Positions 22,408 through 33,111 of a DNA stretch of 64,000 bases are shown here, piece by piece. Numbering within the stretch: position 1 is the stretch's first letter; each line of letters opens with the position of its first letter. The notes below the pieces were generated by a model. That model saw only the letters and a program-made list of their open reading frames with translations, was not told the origin of the DNA and did not search any database. The translations under genes were made by a program, and so were the position numbers. The stretch covers positions 1 to 64,000 of the forward strand of contig WSUB01000009.1 of the NCBI GenBank assembly GCA_019633425.1. The letters are read 5' to 3'. This stretch comes from Tulasnella sp. 424. Its lineage: Eukaryota; Basidiomycota; Agaricomycetes; Cantharellales; Tulasnellaceae.

Positions 22408-23414
22408 TTACAAGCACTTTGGGTGAAAGGTCAGCAGGAAGTCATATACCGTGACGTTCTTTACAAATTGGTGCATTACCTGAGAGAAGTATGGTTGGGA
22501 ATAAACGCAGGTGTATGGAGAAGCACAGAGGGTTAGTCCGGTGTAGCCTAGATATTTGATCAGTGAGAAAGTACTCTGGGTCTGGACGTCAACAGGAATG
22601 ACACCGACCGATTCCTCCGCACTGCCCCCAGTGTGTTTGCGTCGGAGGGGGGACAGTGGTGGTCGTCGAGGTCGTCGAGGTCGAGGATACTATCAAGCAC
22701 TTTGGGTGAAAAGTCAGTAAGAAGTGGTATACCGTGACGTTCTTTGCAAATTGGTGCATTACCTGAGAGTGGTATGCGTTTGCATAAACACAGGTGGCTG
22801 GTGGTTGGCAGACGGTATATCCGGTCCAGCCTATATAATTCAACGTATTCAGATCGATGAGAAAATACTCTAGTCTGAGCATCGGCGGGAATGACACCGA
22901 CCAATTCCTCCGCACTGTCCCCACAGTGTTTGCCCCGCAGGCGCCGCAGAGGTCGTAGTGGTTGTCGTGGTCGTCGTGGTCACCGGGGTCGTCGTGGTCG
23001 TCGTGGTCTCCGGGGTTGTTGTGGTCGTTGTGGTCGTTGTGGTCGTCGTGGTCGACGGGGTCGTGGTTACTATCAAGCACTTTGGGTAAAAGGTCAGTAA
23101 GGAGTGGCATACCGTGACGTTCTTTACAAATTGGTGCATTACCTGAGAGTGGTAATCGTTTTCATAAACACAGGTGGCTGGGGGTTGACAGGTGGTATAT
23201 CCGGTCCAGCCTATATATTCAACGTATTCAGATTGATTTAGTCTGAGCGTCGGCGGGAATGACACCGACCGATTCCTCCGCACATCCCGTACAGTGTTTG
23301 CCCCGCAGGCGCCGCAGAGGTAGTAGTGGATGTGGTCGTCGTCGTGGCTACTGGGCTAGCCAAAACGGAGGCGAAGAAGCCAGCGAAGGTTGCGAGAGCG
23401 ATGGCTTTGACCAT
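22408..23414 (-). CDS. CBM1-only gene 9, three modules
   Basis: This is the second three-module member. The signal peptide MVKAIALATFAGFFASVLA is followed by SPVATTTTT. CBM1-1 is TLYGMCGGIG with TTCQPPATC and NDYHSQ. A long linker with three Thr blocks separated by Pro-Glu and Pro-Val leads to CBM1-2, which carries the SAAPAGQTLWGQ start normally found in first modules, so the gene looks like two genes joined inside a Thr-codon repeat. CBM1-3 (THWGQCGGIG, CASPYTC, QPYFSQ) matches gene 8. The stop is at 22,408. Confidence 0.85.
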
Positions 23415-23467
23415 TGTATTTGCTTGGAGGGGTGAAGACTGCCTGAAGCGTGGCACGATGAGGGCCG

Positions 23468-23476
23468 TTTATGTAT
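23468..23476 (-). promoter_or_regulatory. Altered TATA box of CBM1-only gene 9
   Basis: At the conserved position the element reads TACATAAA instead of TATATAAA, which may weaken expression. Confidence 0.5.
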
Positions 23477-23919
23477 CCTGCGGATCGATGCTCCTGCCCC
23501 GTCTCCATTTTTAGCTCTGGAATCCTTCATCACTTGCTGTGCTGACGCTGATTACCGGCCCACCAGAATAGATAGGGCGTGGCCAACTAGAAATCGTGTC
23601 AGAACCGCCGGTCCGGATGACGCAGCGGGGATGGACCGACCATGCAGAGATGTGCCCTACACCGATGTACTTCCAGCGTGGAGAAAGAATGACAGATCGA
23701 TCATTCCTACTTCTATTCGTCGGAAGGAACCGGATGGGTTCGCAGGTCCAGTGTGAGAGAATCGACGCCAAGGAATGTCCGTTGAGATACCGCTGGCTCT
23801 GGTTGTACGGCGAAAATGCGCGAAGGTAGGTCCACACTCCTACCCAGTGGCCTTCCGGGAAGTGGAGATACCCGTAGGGTAATTAAAACAGAAATATCTA
23901 AACTTGGGGCTCATGGAAT

Positions 23920-24625
23920 GTGATGTTAGTTCCGTTCGATTCATTCCAGAGGGCCACTGAGACCGAGCATCGCCCGCTGGCGGCCGCGTCCTTGCTGAGT
24001 TTGGGTACGCTTGCTCACCTTTTTCTCGCATCCCCTTTGGGCACGCTTGCCCGGCGCGCACACCAGCGACTAACACCGCACCCTAGCCGTAGTCCGTCGG
24101 TCATAAGTTGGGCAAGAACGACCGAATGTTGCCCAGACTGGCATACTTCTTCCTGAACGAGTCGTTCCAACGTGGGTCTTGTCAGAGTCGGACTGTCTCC
24201 TAGCACAAGATGGTCGGCGGAGTCAACAGAGGGTAGCTTCAGGAAGAAAAGCGTGATAGAAGCATACCGATACCACCTGCACACTGCAGCCTTCACCCAA
24301 GGTATTGACCGAATCGCCGAGAGCCCAGATTCGGTTTCAAATGTACCTGTCAGGGTGTGAATTAGGCCAAGGCACGGTGACAGTATAGATTCCGCACCGA
24401 GGTAAGCGGAGAGACAATGATGCCCTTCGTTGTCTGCAGAGAAGCAAATATCGCAGTCTTCCGATAAACAGTACCTGCATGGACTAGGACGTGAATCCCA
24501 TCTTCCAGTTCTCTTAATTAGTCAACTCGTCGAAAATACAAAGGCTCGGCCGAGGAATCACCTGCGCAGTGCGATCCAAAGTCCAATATTAGAATTGTGC
24601 CGTCCGTGTCGTGGATTTCGGCCAC
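23920..24625 (-). pseudogene. RecQ-like helicase fragment, unit 8
   Basis: The usual ATG is GTG at about 24,625. The P-loop reads AGTVYRKT near 24,455-24,480. The unit ends against hydrolase segment copy 2. Confidence 0.5.
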
Positions 24626-24796
24626 TGTCAGCTGTGACCGAAGAAGTTCAGAAGTTCGCGCCAGGTTGAATTGTTTTGGTCACGATCCCACGCCCAAAGG
24701 CCGTTTGCCGCCATAATTACTGTCTCGCGTTCTGCTGCCACGGTCCGAAAAGACGAATGGTCCGAGTTTGGGTTCTCAGGTTTTAATTATAAGGTC

Positions 24797-27700
24797 TCTA
24801 AATGTGTGTGAAGAAGGGGCATTGCTATGGGAGGCCATGGTTTTAATCTTGGTCTGGGCTTGACTCGGTCTGAGCTCTAGTCTGAGGGCAATCAGTGTTA
24901 GTCCAACAGTCCTGCTAGAGTATTGCCAACGGCCTATAGCACTCTTTAAACAACTGCTACCTTTTTGCGACATCTTTGGGGCGTTTTGCCTCTTGTTGGA
25001 AATGGGACTAGCAGATCTTTTTTATGGGTTCCAAGTGGCAGTGCGTTTTGGGGTCTGCGGCGCTCCCAGAAACCGCCGAAAGCTTCCGACCCGAAGATAC
25101 TCATGCCAAGACTAGAACGCGGCGTACGTATACACCCCGATCTTCTGTTTATGAGAACAAGCGATGTTGTAAAATGGCCTTGGGGTATTCAATCGGGTTT
25201 TGTTGTGGCCAGGCACTCGGTCCTGACGTCATTCGCATCGGACCCATGTCCGGAGTCTGAAGCACGGCACAACGTCTCAATTGCGCCGCGATCAAATGTA
25301 TTGGAAATTTCAAATTTTGGTAGATGTACCCATATGCTCACATACGGGATCAGGCCGTCCATCTTTTTTAGGTAAAGGGCGTTCTTCGGCGCTCAGGAGT
25401 TGGGCCCACCAATATCCCAAGAGCCTGCGTGTAGCTCCTGTAAGCATACTTAAACCAGACACCAGACCACCAAGCACAAGCATTTGATCCCTTTGGGAAA
25501 GGAATGGGATCCGTTATGAAGTGGTCTGCAGCAATGGGCGAAGCTGCAACGAACAGGGTCCGAACGTTCCATCCCTCGGTTCCCTCCACCCTTTCGGGCG
25601 ATTCTGTGTTCTGCATCCGCTATCCCTCCACACCACCATAGATCCATGCTTCCCTTTCAATTCTCAATTCAATTCCATGTCGTCGATCAAAGTACAATGT
25701 CGGCCCCACCTCCAAGACAAACTTGGACATTGTTCGCCGATGCCAAACCGGACCAACTACAAACTCTCTATTCAACGTCGACTTTCATTGCATTACCAAT
25801 TCATTTCGAAATGTGTTTATAACCCTCTCAACCCTTTCTCGAGTCGTCCCGCCTATCCATCCATTCGCGTTGACGAACACCCCTCTGAACCCTCGGTCCA
25901 TCAGCTCCTACATCTATCACCATGTCTGCTTCATCATCCGAGTCGTCTTCTCGTACCATCGAGGTCATTCATTGTCCATCCTCCCGGCCTGTCTCTCAAT
26001 CCGAGGAGCAAATCGTTACCAACTTCGCCAAGAACTCGAACGTCCTCAAAGCCGGATACGAGCCCCCCTTCGGATATAACGGGAACGCCCAAACAATGCT
26101 TTCTTCCCTTAAGCGCGACTGGCGCGCCTTCCCCTCCCATCCTGACCGAACGTGAGCGTGATCCTTCGCCGTCCACGCCGCGCGCATCCAACCGTTCACG
26201 GCCCTGACCTCAAACGTCTTTAAATTTTGTTTATTTATTTAGCTACCACCTCGAGTTCGCCGACGGAGGCAACACCCAAATCCAAGTCTCAATTGCCGAC
26301 GACGCGCCAGAAGATTTGCCAACCTAGATCGGTGTTCACGGGATGGCCGGTAAGTTCGATTCAGACCGACTTCGAGATTTTTTCGTACGGGCGTTAACCG
26401 GACCTTTGCGACAGGTGACGCAGACGCCCCGTACCTCCACGAAATCCTAGCCCCGTTAGTCATGGACGGGCGCGCTACTAGGGGCGTAGTATTCAACCTG
26501 GGAGGGTACGCTGATTCGTCCGCCACCTCGCCTGCTCTCCATCGCGGAGGTTCCACCAGCGATCTTGGTGCGGTCATTACTTGGGTCACGATGAAGTGGC
26601 CCAAGAGCAAGATCTATCTTATCGGTGAGCCTGAGCTTTCTTATAGTCTTCTCCGTCGACGCCCGGGGCTCATGCTTTCCTTTCTTCCTAGGCACCTCGC
26701 TTGGTGGTGTCATCTCTGCCAAGACAATCGGGCAGTGGGGCGAAAGCTGTCCAGTCTCAGTGGCTGCCCTCGTCGGCCCCATCTATGACTTTAAGGCCTC
26801 GTGCAAGGCAATGGAGACGCAAGGCGTCTCGCGAACCGTGTTCAACCCGACTGTTGGAGCACATTACGCGAAGTTGGTGAAGAAGAATAAAGTAAGTTCG
26901 TCTCTTCCAGTCTAGGGCTCTGGGTGCTCACGCGCTTCCTTCACTCATCAACTAGGACGGGTTCGATCTTGAACACTGGACCCATACCCGTCCAGCTCCT
27001 TTCCCTCCCTCGCCCCTCTTGCCCCTTCTTCCCCCGTTCCCCACCCTCCCCAACCAGAAGCTCTTGCAAGAACTCGTGCCCTTTGCTCAAGGAACACGGA
27101 CAGACTCTTTCATGTCGTCCTCGTCGGGTACAGCCCGGTCGTCCGTGTTCTCGTCGGTGGCATCGGGTTCCACACAAGGAGCCTCCCTCCCTTCTACCCC
27201 ATCCGCCAACTCGACCTCCTTCTGCTTGTCCTCCATGCCGCATTCATCCCCGGCTCCCGAGCACATCGCAGAAATCAAGGCCACCTTGGCGAAGTCCCTG
27301 AAGAAGATGACGTCCGGTCGACGGATTCTCCCTCAGACGCTGACCAAGTTCAGCAGGAGCTTCGTCGCTCCCACCACCCACTACCTTTTGGGCGACGATT
27401 TCATGGCGGGGACGTCGTTCGTTAATGACCTCCCCAACATCCGCATCCCGTGTTTGGCCATCAACTGTGCGGACGACCCTCACATGCCCGGAGAGCACCC
27501 GCCGAGGAGCCAGGCGATGGAGTCGCCTTTCGTCATGATGGCCGTTCTCAAGAAAGGAGGCTACTTGGGAACGTTCGCAAGAAGGAGGTGGAAGAAGGAG
27601 CACGGGAACAAGAGGCACCACACCGCTCTCGTCGAGGGGTGGTTCAAGGCCAACGACGATTTGGAGGTAGATTTTGACCGACTCTTTCAGCGATCAATTT

Positions 27701-28300
27701 GCCTTGTGGTGACTAGCTTGGTTTTGGCTTGCTCCAGCAACTTCGACCTCGTCCTCGAATCTTGCACGCGCAGCAAGGCTTCGTTTATCCGGAAGGCCAT
27801 CCTCAGATGGCATTCCGCTAGACGACGGCGAGGTACTTGAAGTTGAAGTACACCCGCCCGATCTATCCCAAGTCTAGATCGGGTTGAACCTCTTTCTTTT
27901 CTGATCTCGTTTAGAAAAATAGAACTAGAAATAGACCTTTAGAATCCTGCCTCGGTTGAATTTATAGATAATCGACCGTCTTGGAATGATTATTGAAATG
28001 CTTTCTCATGTTGTGCGTCTGGTGGCTATAACTGCGAGCCGAAGCTGTTAACGGGATTCGAAGAGTCCTAAACAGTAATATCGCCTGTCTTTGACTGAGG
28101 GATAAGTACCAGAATTTATGGATTAACGCGCTCTACTATGTCGGGGAGGTGGTGATTTATCCGTGCCCAGAGTTCGAACAGGCTGCCTTGGCAACGCCAT
28201 AGTCCAGTTCCAGCTGAAGAGGAGATCCATTATATAAAGGGCCACTGCATTTACTCAAGATACGAAGGGATTTGACGGGCACTAGGGATTTTGCTTGCTG
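24797..28300 (+). repeat. Hydrolase segment, copy 2
   Basis: This segment begins where the array motif AAGGTCTCTAAATGT (ending about 24,803) runs into GTGAAGAAG-type sequence, the same junction as in copy 3 at about 33,118. Bases 24,804-25,921 are shared upstream sequence in which I see no gene. Downstream of the hydrolase (27,841-28,300) only non-coding shared sequence is seen. Confidence 0.7.
25922..27840 (+). pseudogene. YheT/Eht1-like alpha/beta hydrolase, copy 2, one nonsense codon
   Basis: This is the most complete copy. The start is MSASSSESSSRTIEVIH at 25,922. The second exon carries a TAG (26,325-26,327) where copy 1 has TAC, just before IGVHGMAG. Later features are intact: RGVVFNLGGY, a GTSLGG nucleophile elbow after an intron (about 26,695), NIRIPCLAINCADDPH, and a C-terminal GGYLGTF that should hold the catalytic His region (family GGHLG; His is Tyr here). 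Between helix and acid region lies a Ser-rich stretch (about 27,110-27,260) unusual for the family. Stop-codon loss of function is likely; a sequencing error cannot be excluded. Confidence 0.72.
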
Positions 28301-28634
28301 TATAACGCGCCAATTGCAAACGTCACGGCGTTGTCCACCGTGAGCCCTATTCCACAGCGAACTAAGCGGAAAGACCATGATGCCCTTAGTTATTGGAGTA
28401 ATGAGCAGACCAGCAATATCGTAGCCTTCCCCTACCTAGTACCCGCATGAACTAGGACACGAATACCATCTGCAAGTTCTCTTGATGTCCTTTAGATCCC
28501 ACCCGCATTTCGTCTTCATTATCGTGCAGTTTTCGGCGTCACTCGTCGACCAGCCAAACGCTCGCTTGAAGAATCACCTGTGATCCGAAGTCTAAGATCA
28601 AAACTGTGTCGTGCGCGTCGTGAATTTTGGCCAT
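28300..28634 (-). pseudogene. RecQ-like helicase fragment, unit 9
   Basis: The start is at 28,632-28,634. The P-loop region (about 28,420-28,445) contains an in-frame stop. This copy is short because hydrolase segment copy 2 adjoins it. Confidence 0.45.
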
Positions 28635-28962
28635 GATCAGATGTGACGGAAGGAGTTTAGAGCTGATCAGAAATGCGGGTTGATCTGTTTTGGTCACGAT
28701 CTCACGCACAAATGCCGTTTGCCGCCACAACCACCTCCTTGCGTTTACTAAGAATTTGCTGCCAAGAACCGAACAAGACGAACGGTTCGAGTTTGAGTTC
28801 TCAAGTTTTGATTATAAGGTCTCTAGATGTGCACGAAGACAATCGCTCCAGTCGAACATTGCAGGGATGTTTCTATTATATTCAACGCAGACGTTACACA
28901 GAGCGAAATGAGACAAGGATTTCATTGGTGACGAGGGACGCAGGTATTCTGATGGTGCGCGA

Positions 28963-29199
28963 TTACAAGCACTTTGGGTGAAAAGGGTCCGTAGGAAATG
29001 GCGTACGTTCTTTACAAATTGGTGCTTTACCTGAGAAAACCATACGTTGCTGTACACGCAGGTGTATGGAGAAGCGCAGACGGTTGGTTCCGCGTAGCCC
29101 ATACATCCAACGTATTCGTCGAATCAGTGAGAAAATGTTCTGGGTTACAGTTTAACGGGAATGACACCTACCAGTTCCTGGGCACTGTCCGTAGTGTGT
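28963..29199 (-). pseudogene. Remnant third CBM1 of CBM1-only gene 10
   Basis: Downstream of the TAA at 29,200 a third module is still readable: THYGQC on one side and CASPYTC, NVWFSQ and Cys-Leu-stop on the other, with the old stop at 28,963. Its internal splice acceptor is changed from TATAG to TATGG (about 29,097), so it has decayed beyond the nonsense codon. Confidence 0.75.
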
Positions 29200-29974
29200 T
29201 TACGTTGCACCCGACGCAGAGGTCGTCGTGGTCGTCGTGGTCGTCGGAGTCGTGGTTACTACCAAGCACTTTGGGTGGAAGGTCAGTAAGAAGTGGCATG
29301 TCATGACGTTCTTTACAAATTGGTGCATTACCTGAGAGTGATAAGGGTTGGCATAAACACAGATAGATGGGGGTTGACAGACGGTTGGTCCGGTCCAGCC
29401 TATATATTCAACGTATTCAGATCGATCTAGTGTGAGCGTTGGCGGGAACGACACCGACCGATTCCTCCGCACATCCCCCACTCTGTTTGCATTGGAACCG
29501 ACGCAGAGGTAGTAGTGGTCGTCGTGGTCGTCGGGTCCGTCGTGGTCGTCGTGGTTGTCGTGGTCGTCGTGGTCGTCGTGGGCGTCGTGGTCGTGGTTAC
29601 TATCAAGCACTTTGGGGTGAAAGGTCAGTAAGAAGTGGCATACCGTGAAGTTCTGTACAAATTGGTGCATTACCTGATAGTGGTAAGCGTTGAGATAAAC
29701 ACAGGTGGCTGGGGGTTGACAGAAGTTCCATCCGGACCAGTCTATATATTCAATGTAGTCAGATCGACGAGGAAATACTATAGTCTGAGCGTCGGTAGGA
29801 ATGACACTGACAGATTCCTCCGCACTGCCCCCACAGTGTTTGCCCCGCAGGCGCCGCAGAGGTAGTAGTGGTTGTCGTGGTCGTCGTGGTTCCTTGGGTG
29901 TCGGATACACTACCCTGGGCCAAGACGGAGGCGAAGAAGCCGGCGAGGGTTGCGAAAGCGAGGGTTTTGACCAT
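29200..29974 (-). CDS. CBM1-only gene 10, two modules, third lost by nonsense
   Basis: The signal peptide MVKTLAFATLAGFFASVLA is followed by QGSVSDTQG and a Thr linker. CBM1-1 is TLWGQCGGI with CQPPATC and NAYHYQ. A long Thr linker containing TDPTTTT leads to CBM1-2 (TEWGMCGGIG, CQPPSIC, NPYHSQ). A further linker ends TTSASGAT at a TAA (29,200-29,202). Sister genes have CAA at this codon, so a C to T change truncated an ancestral three-module protein. The first module's donor is changed to T|GTCAGT, giving Tyr for Gly at the splice. The protein should still be secreted. Confidence 0.78.
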
Positions 29975-30027
29975 TGTATTTGCTTGGAGGAATGAAGGTG
30001 GCCTCAAGCGTGGCACGATGAGGGCCG

Positions 30028-30036
30028 TTTATATAT
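30028..30036 (-). promoter_or_regulatory. TATA box of CBM1-only gene 10
   Basis: A TATATAAA element lies about 54 bp upstream of the ATG. Confidence 0.65.
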
Positions 30037-30459
30037 CCTGAGTATCAATGCTCCGAGCCGTCTCTATTCTTAACTCTGGCATTCTTCATCACTTACGATG
30101 CCGACGCTGATTACCGTCGGCACACCAGAACATACAGGGTGTATCCAACTATATTCAGACCTGCCGGTCCGCTTGACGCAGCGGAAATCTACCGACCGGG
30201 AAGAGATGTACCCTACGCCGATGTACTCCCAGCTTTGAGAAAGAATGGCCGCTGGACCGTTCTCACCTCTAGTTGTCGAAAGAACCGGATGGGTTCGCAA
30301 GTCCAGTGTGAGAGAATCGACACCAAGAAATATCCGTTGAGAGGCCGCCAGTTGGGGCTGTGCGGCGAAAATGTGCGAAGGTAGGTCCACATTCCGACCC
30401 AGTGGCCCATTAGGAAGTGAGTTAGTCAAAGGGGAAATCCCGAAATTTCGGGGTTAATG

Positions 30460-31013
30460 CGATGTGACGTTAGTTCTTCGCTGTTTTGTACAATATTGGT
30501 TACTTCAACCTAGTACAAACCCTCCGAACCGCTTGGCCAGCAGCGTCACTGGTTCCTTGATGTCAAAACGGGTGGGACTAAATGCTGTGTTTACCTAGGA
30601 TCCTGAATTCATATCCACCCCCTCACATCATGGAGGTGGACTTGGAATAATCGCGTCATCCTTCTCGAAGTGATCGCACACGGGCTGTTGATGAAATCTG
30701 CAATCGTTCAGACGTCGCTGATGCTCGAAACCATACAACAGCTAAGATGTTGGGCATGTCGTTTCCAAGGTCGAGGAAGAGATGGTTTTTGTCGAGGGGT
30801 GATGCCCTTCGTTGTCTGCAGAGAAGCAAATTTCGCAGTCTTCCGATACCCAGTACCTGCATGAACTGGGACGTGAATCCCATCTTCCAGTTCTCTTGAT
30901 TGGTCAACTCGTCGAATATACAAACGCTCAGCCGAGGAATCACCTGCGCAGTGCGATCCAAAGTCAAAGATTAGAATCGTGTCGTACGCGTCGTGGATTT
31001 CGGCTATGGCCAT
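30460..31013 (-). pseudogene. RecQ-like helicase fragment, unit 10
   Basis: The start is at 31,011-31,013. The P-loop reads HAGTGYRKT near 30,835-30,865. Upstream of it the segment LDKNHLFLDLGNDMPNI (about 30,735-30,790) belongs to the region after the DEAH box, so an internal deletion has joined N-terminal and later helicase parts. Confidence 0.58.
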
Positions 31014-31323
31014 CTGTGACCGAAGTAGTTTAGAGTGCTTAGGAAGGTCGGGTTGACTTGTTTTGGTCACGATCTCACGCCCAAAGGCCGTTTGCCCCCA
31101 CAATTACCGTCTCGCGTTTTGCTGCCAAGAGCCGAACAAGACGAATGGTTCGAGTTTGGGTTCTCAAGTTTTAATTGTAAGGTCCCCCAATGCGCACGAA
31201 GACAATCGCTCCAGTCGAACACTTAAGGGTGTTTCTATTCAACGCAGACGTCACACAAAACGAAATGGGACAAGGATTTTCATTGGTGACGAGGGACACA
31301 GGCATTTAATTGATCGTGCGCTA

Positions 31324-31761
31324 TTACAAGCACTTTGAGCGAAACGCGTTAGTACGAAATGGCATACGCTCTTTACAAATTGGTGCATTACCTGAGAGTA
31401 GTAATCGATGATATAGCGGCAGGTCCATGGCTTAGGGCAGACGGTTGGTCCCGTCCAGCCTGTACATTTAACGAGTCCATTGAACTAGTGAGAAAATGTT
31501 CTGCATTACAGTTTAATGGGAATGGCACCTACCGATTCCTCCGCACTGTCCGAAGTGTGTTTGCATCGCACCTGTCGCAGAGGTAGTAGTGGTCGCGGTG
31601 GCTGTGGTCGTGATCTCAGAAGACGTGGTGGTTGTGCTTGAGGTCGCGGTGGTCTCAGAAGGTGTCTTGGTCGTGGTTCCTAGAGTGTCGGATACACCAT
31701 CCTGGGCGAGAACGGTAGCGAAGAAGCCGGCGACGGCTGCGAGAGCGAGGGCTTTGACCAT
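31324..31761 (-). CDS. CBM1-only gene 11, one module
   Basis: This is a 101-residue secreted protein, among the smallest in the array. The signal peptide MVKALALAAVAGFFATVLA is followed by QDGVSDTLG, a Ser/Thr linker with KTPSETTATSS, and one CBM1 (THFGQCGGIG, CPKPWTC, DYYSQ, Cys-Leu-stop at 31,324). It keeps the classical Tyr-Tyr pair of the cellulose-binding face and a canonical GTAGGT donor, as the LPMO at 41,335-43,148 does. It therefore looks like an early, little-changed derivative. A near-duplicate is gene 12. Confidence 0.85.
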
Positions 31762-31813
31762 GTATTTGCTTGGAGGAGTGAATACGGCCCCCAGCGTGGC
31801 ACGATGAGGCCCA

Positions 31814-31822
31814 TTTACATAT
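31814..31822 (-). promoter_or_regulatory. Altered TATA box of CBM1-only gene 11
   Basis: The conserved position reads ATATGTAAA rather than ATATATAAA. Confidence 0.45.
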
Positions 31823-32439
31823 CCTGAGTATTGATGCTTCTGTGCCGTCTCCATTTCTAGCTCTAACATCCTTCATCCCTTACCGCGCCGATGTTGATCA
31901 CCGGTACATCAGAATAGACAGACTCCGTCCAACCAGAAATCGTCCCAGGACGCCAGTCAGAGTAACGCAGCTGAAATTTACGGCCAGGAAGAGATCTGCC
32001 CGGCCCTCCAGCGTTGAGACAGAATGACCGCTCGATCGTTCTTACTTCTAGTCGTCGAAGGAACCGGGTGGGTTCGCAAGTCGAGCGCGTGAGAATCGAC
32101 GTCAAGAAATATCCGTTGAGGTACAGCTGGTTTGATACCCTCCCTAAAACAACAACTACTTCCGAGACTCCTTTCCTTAAGGGGTTGTACGGCGAAAATG
32201 CGCGAAGGTAGGTCCACACTCTTACCCAGTGGCCCTCCGGGAAGTGGAGATAACCTGTCGGGTTACCTCGGGGTTAATGCGATGCGATGTTTGGGTTCTA
32301 TGGCGAAAACGTGCCAAGGTAGGTCCACATTCCTACCTAGTGACCCTCTGGAAGCGAGGTAGTCAAAGGAAAAATATCTAAATTTCGGGGTTAATGGGAT
32401 ACGATGTTAGTTCTTCGCTGTTTTGCTAGTATTTGTTAC

Positions 32440-33000
32440 TTCGACCTACAAACCCTACGGACCAATCCGGCGTCACTGGTCTCTCCATGTCGAAACAGCT
32501 GAGACCAACCGTCGTGTTTCACCTAGGTCCTGAATTCAAACCCGCCCCCTCACATCATGGAGGTGGACTTAGAATAATCGCGTCATCTTTGTCGAAGTGA
32601 TCGCACACGGGCCATTGATGAATTCTGCAATCGTTCAGACGTTATTAATGCTCGGACCCGTACAATAGTTGAGATGTTGGGCATGTCACTTCCAAGGTCG
32701 ACGAAGAGATGGTTTTTGTCGAGGTGTGGTTTCCGTACGACATCCCCTTTTATACGAGGAGGCAGAATTGCGGAAACCTTGAACGAGTCGCCCCGGGTCG
32801 ATACACAATGGGTTTCGTTGTAAAATCTTGCTGGTGACCTCCGGTCTCCGGGAAATTTGCGGATGAAGCGGCGAGACTGGAGCATCTCGAGGTGAAATGA
32901 GAGCTACTTGGTCCCAACTTCGCACTATCTCCTAGCATAGGATGGCCGGTGGAGTTTACAGAGAGTAACCTCACAAAGCAAGCGCGACAGAGGTATAGCG
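32440..33000 (-). pseudogene. RecQ-like helicase fragment, unit 11 (DEAH-box part)
   Basis: This unit preserves later helicase blocks: MLQSRRFIRK, a degenerate DEAH box NETHCVSTRGDSF, then LPPRIKGDVV and LDKNHLFVDLGSDMPNI (32,583-32,885). This order matches RecQ-like helicases, with motif II followed by the Ser-Ala-Thr-like region. The N-terminal P-loop is absent. The first DEAH residue is Asn, so the motif is not catalytic. Confidence 0.65.
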
Positions 33001-33020
33001 ATAAAGCCTGCATAAGGTTC

Positions 33021-33038
33021 GGGCAAGCCGGCTTGCCC
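33021..33038. repeat. Perfect 18-bp palindrome
   Basis: GGGCAAGCCG followed by GCTTGCCC forms an exact palindrome close to a second imperfect one (about 33,085-33,105). It lies at the left border of hydrolase segment copy 3. Confidence 0.7.
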
Positions 33039-33111
33039 GTGTTTGCTTTAACATTGAAGGGGGGGCAAGATCGTGTGAAGTCAGGATTGCTCGCTACGCT
33101 CGCAATAAGGT

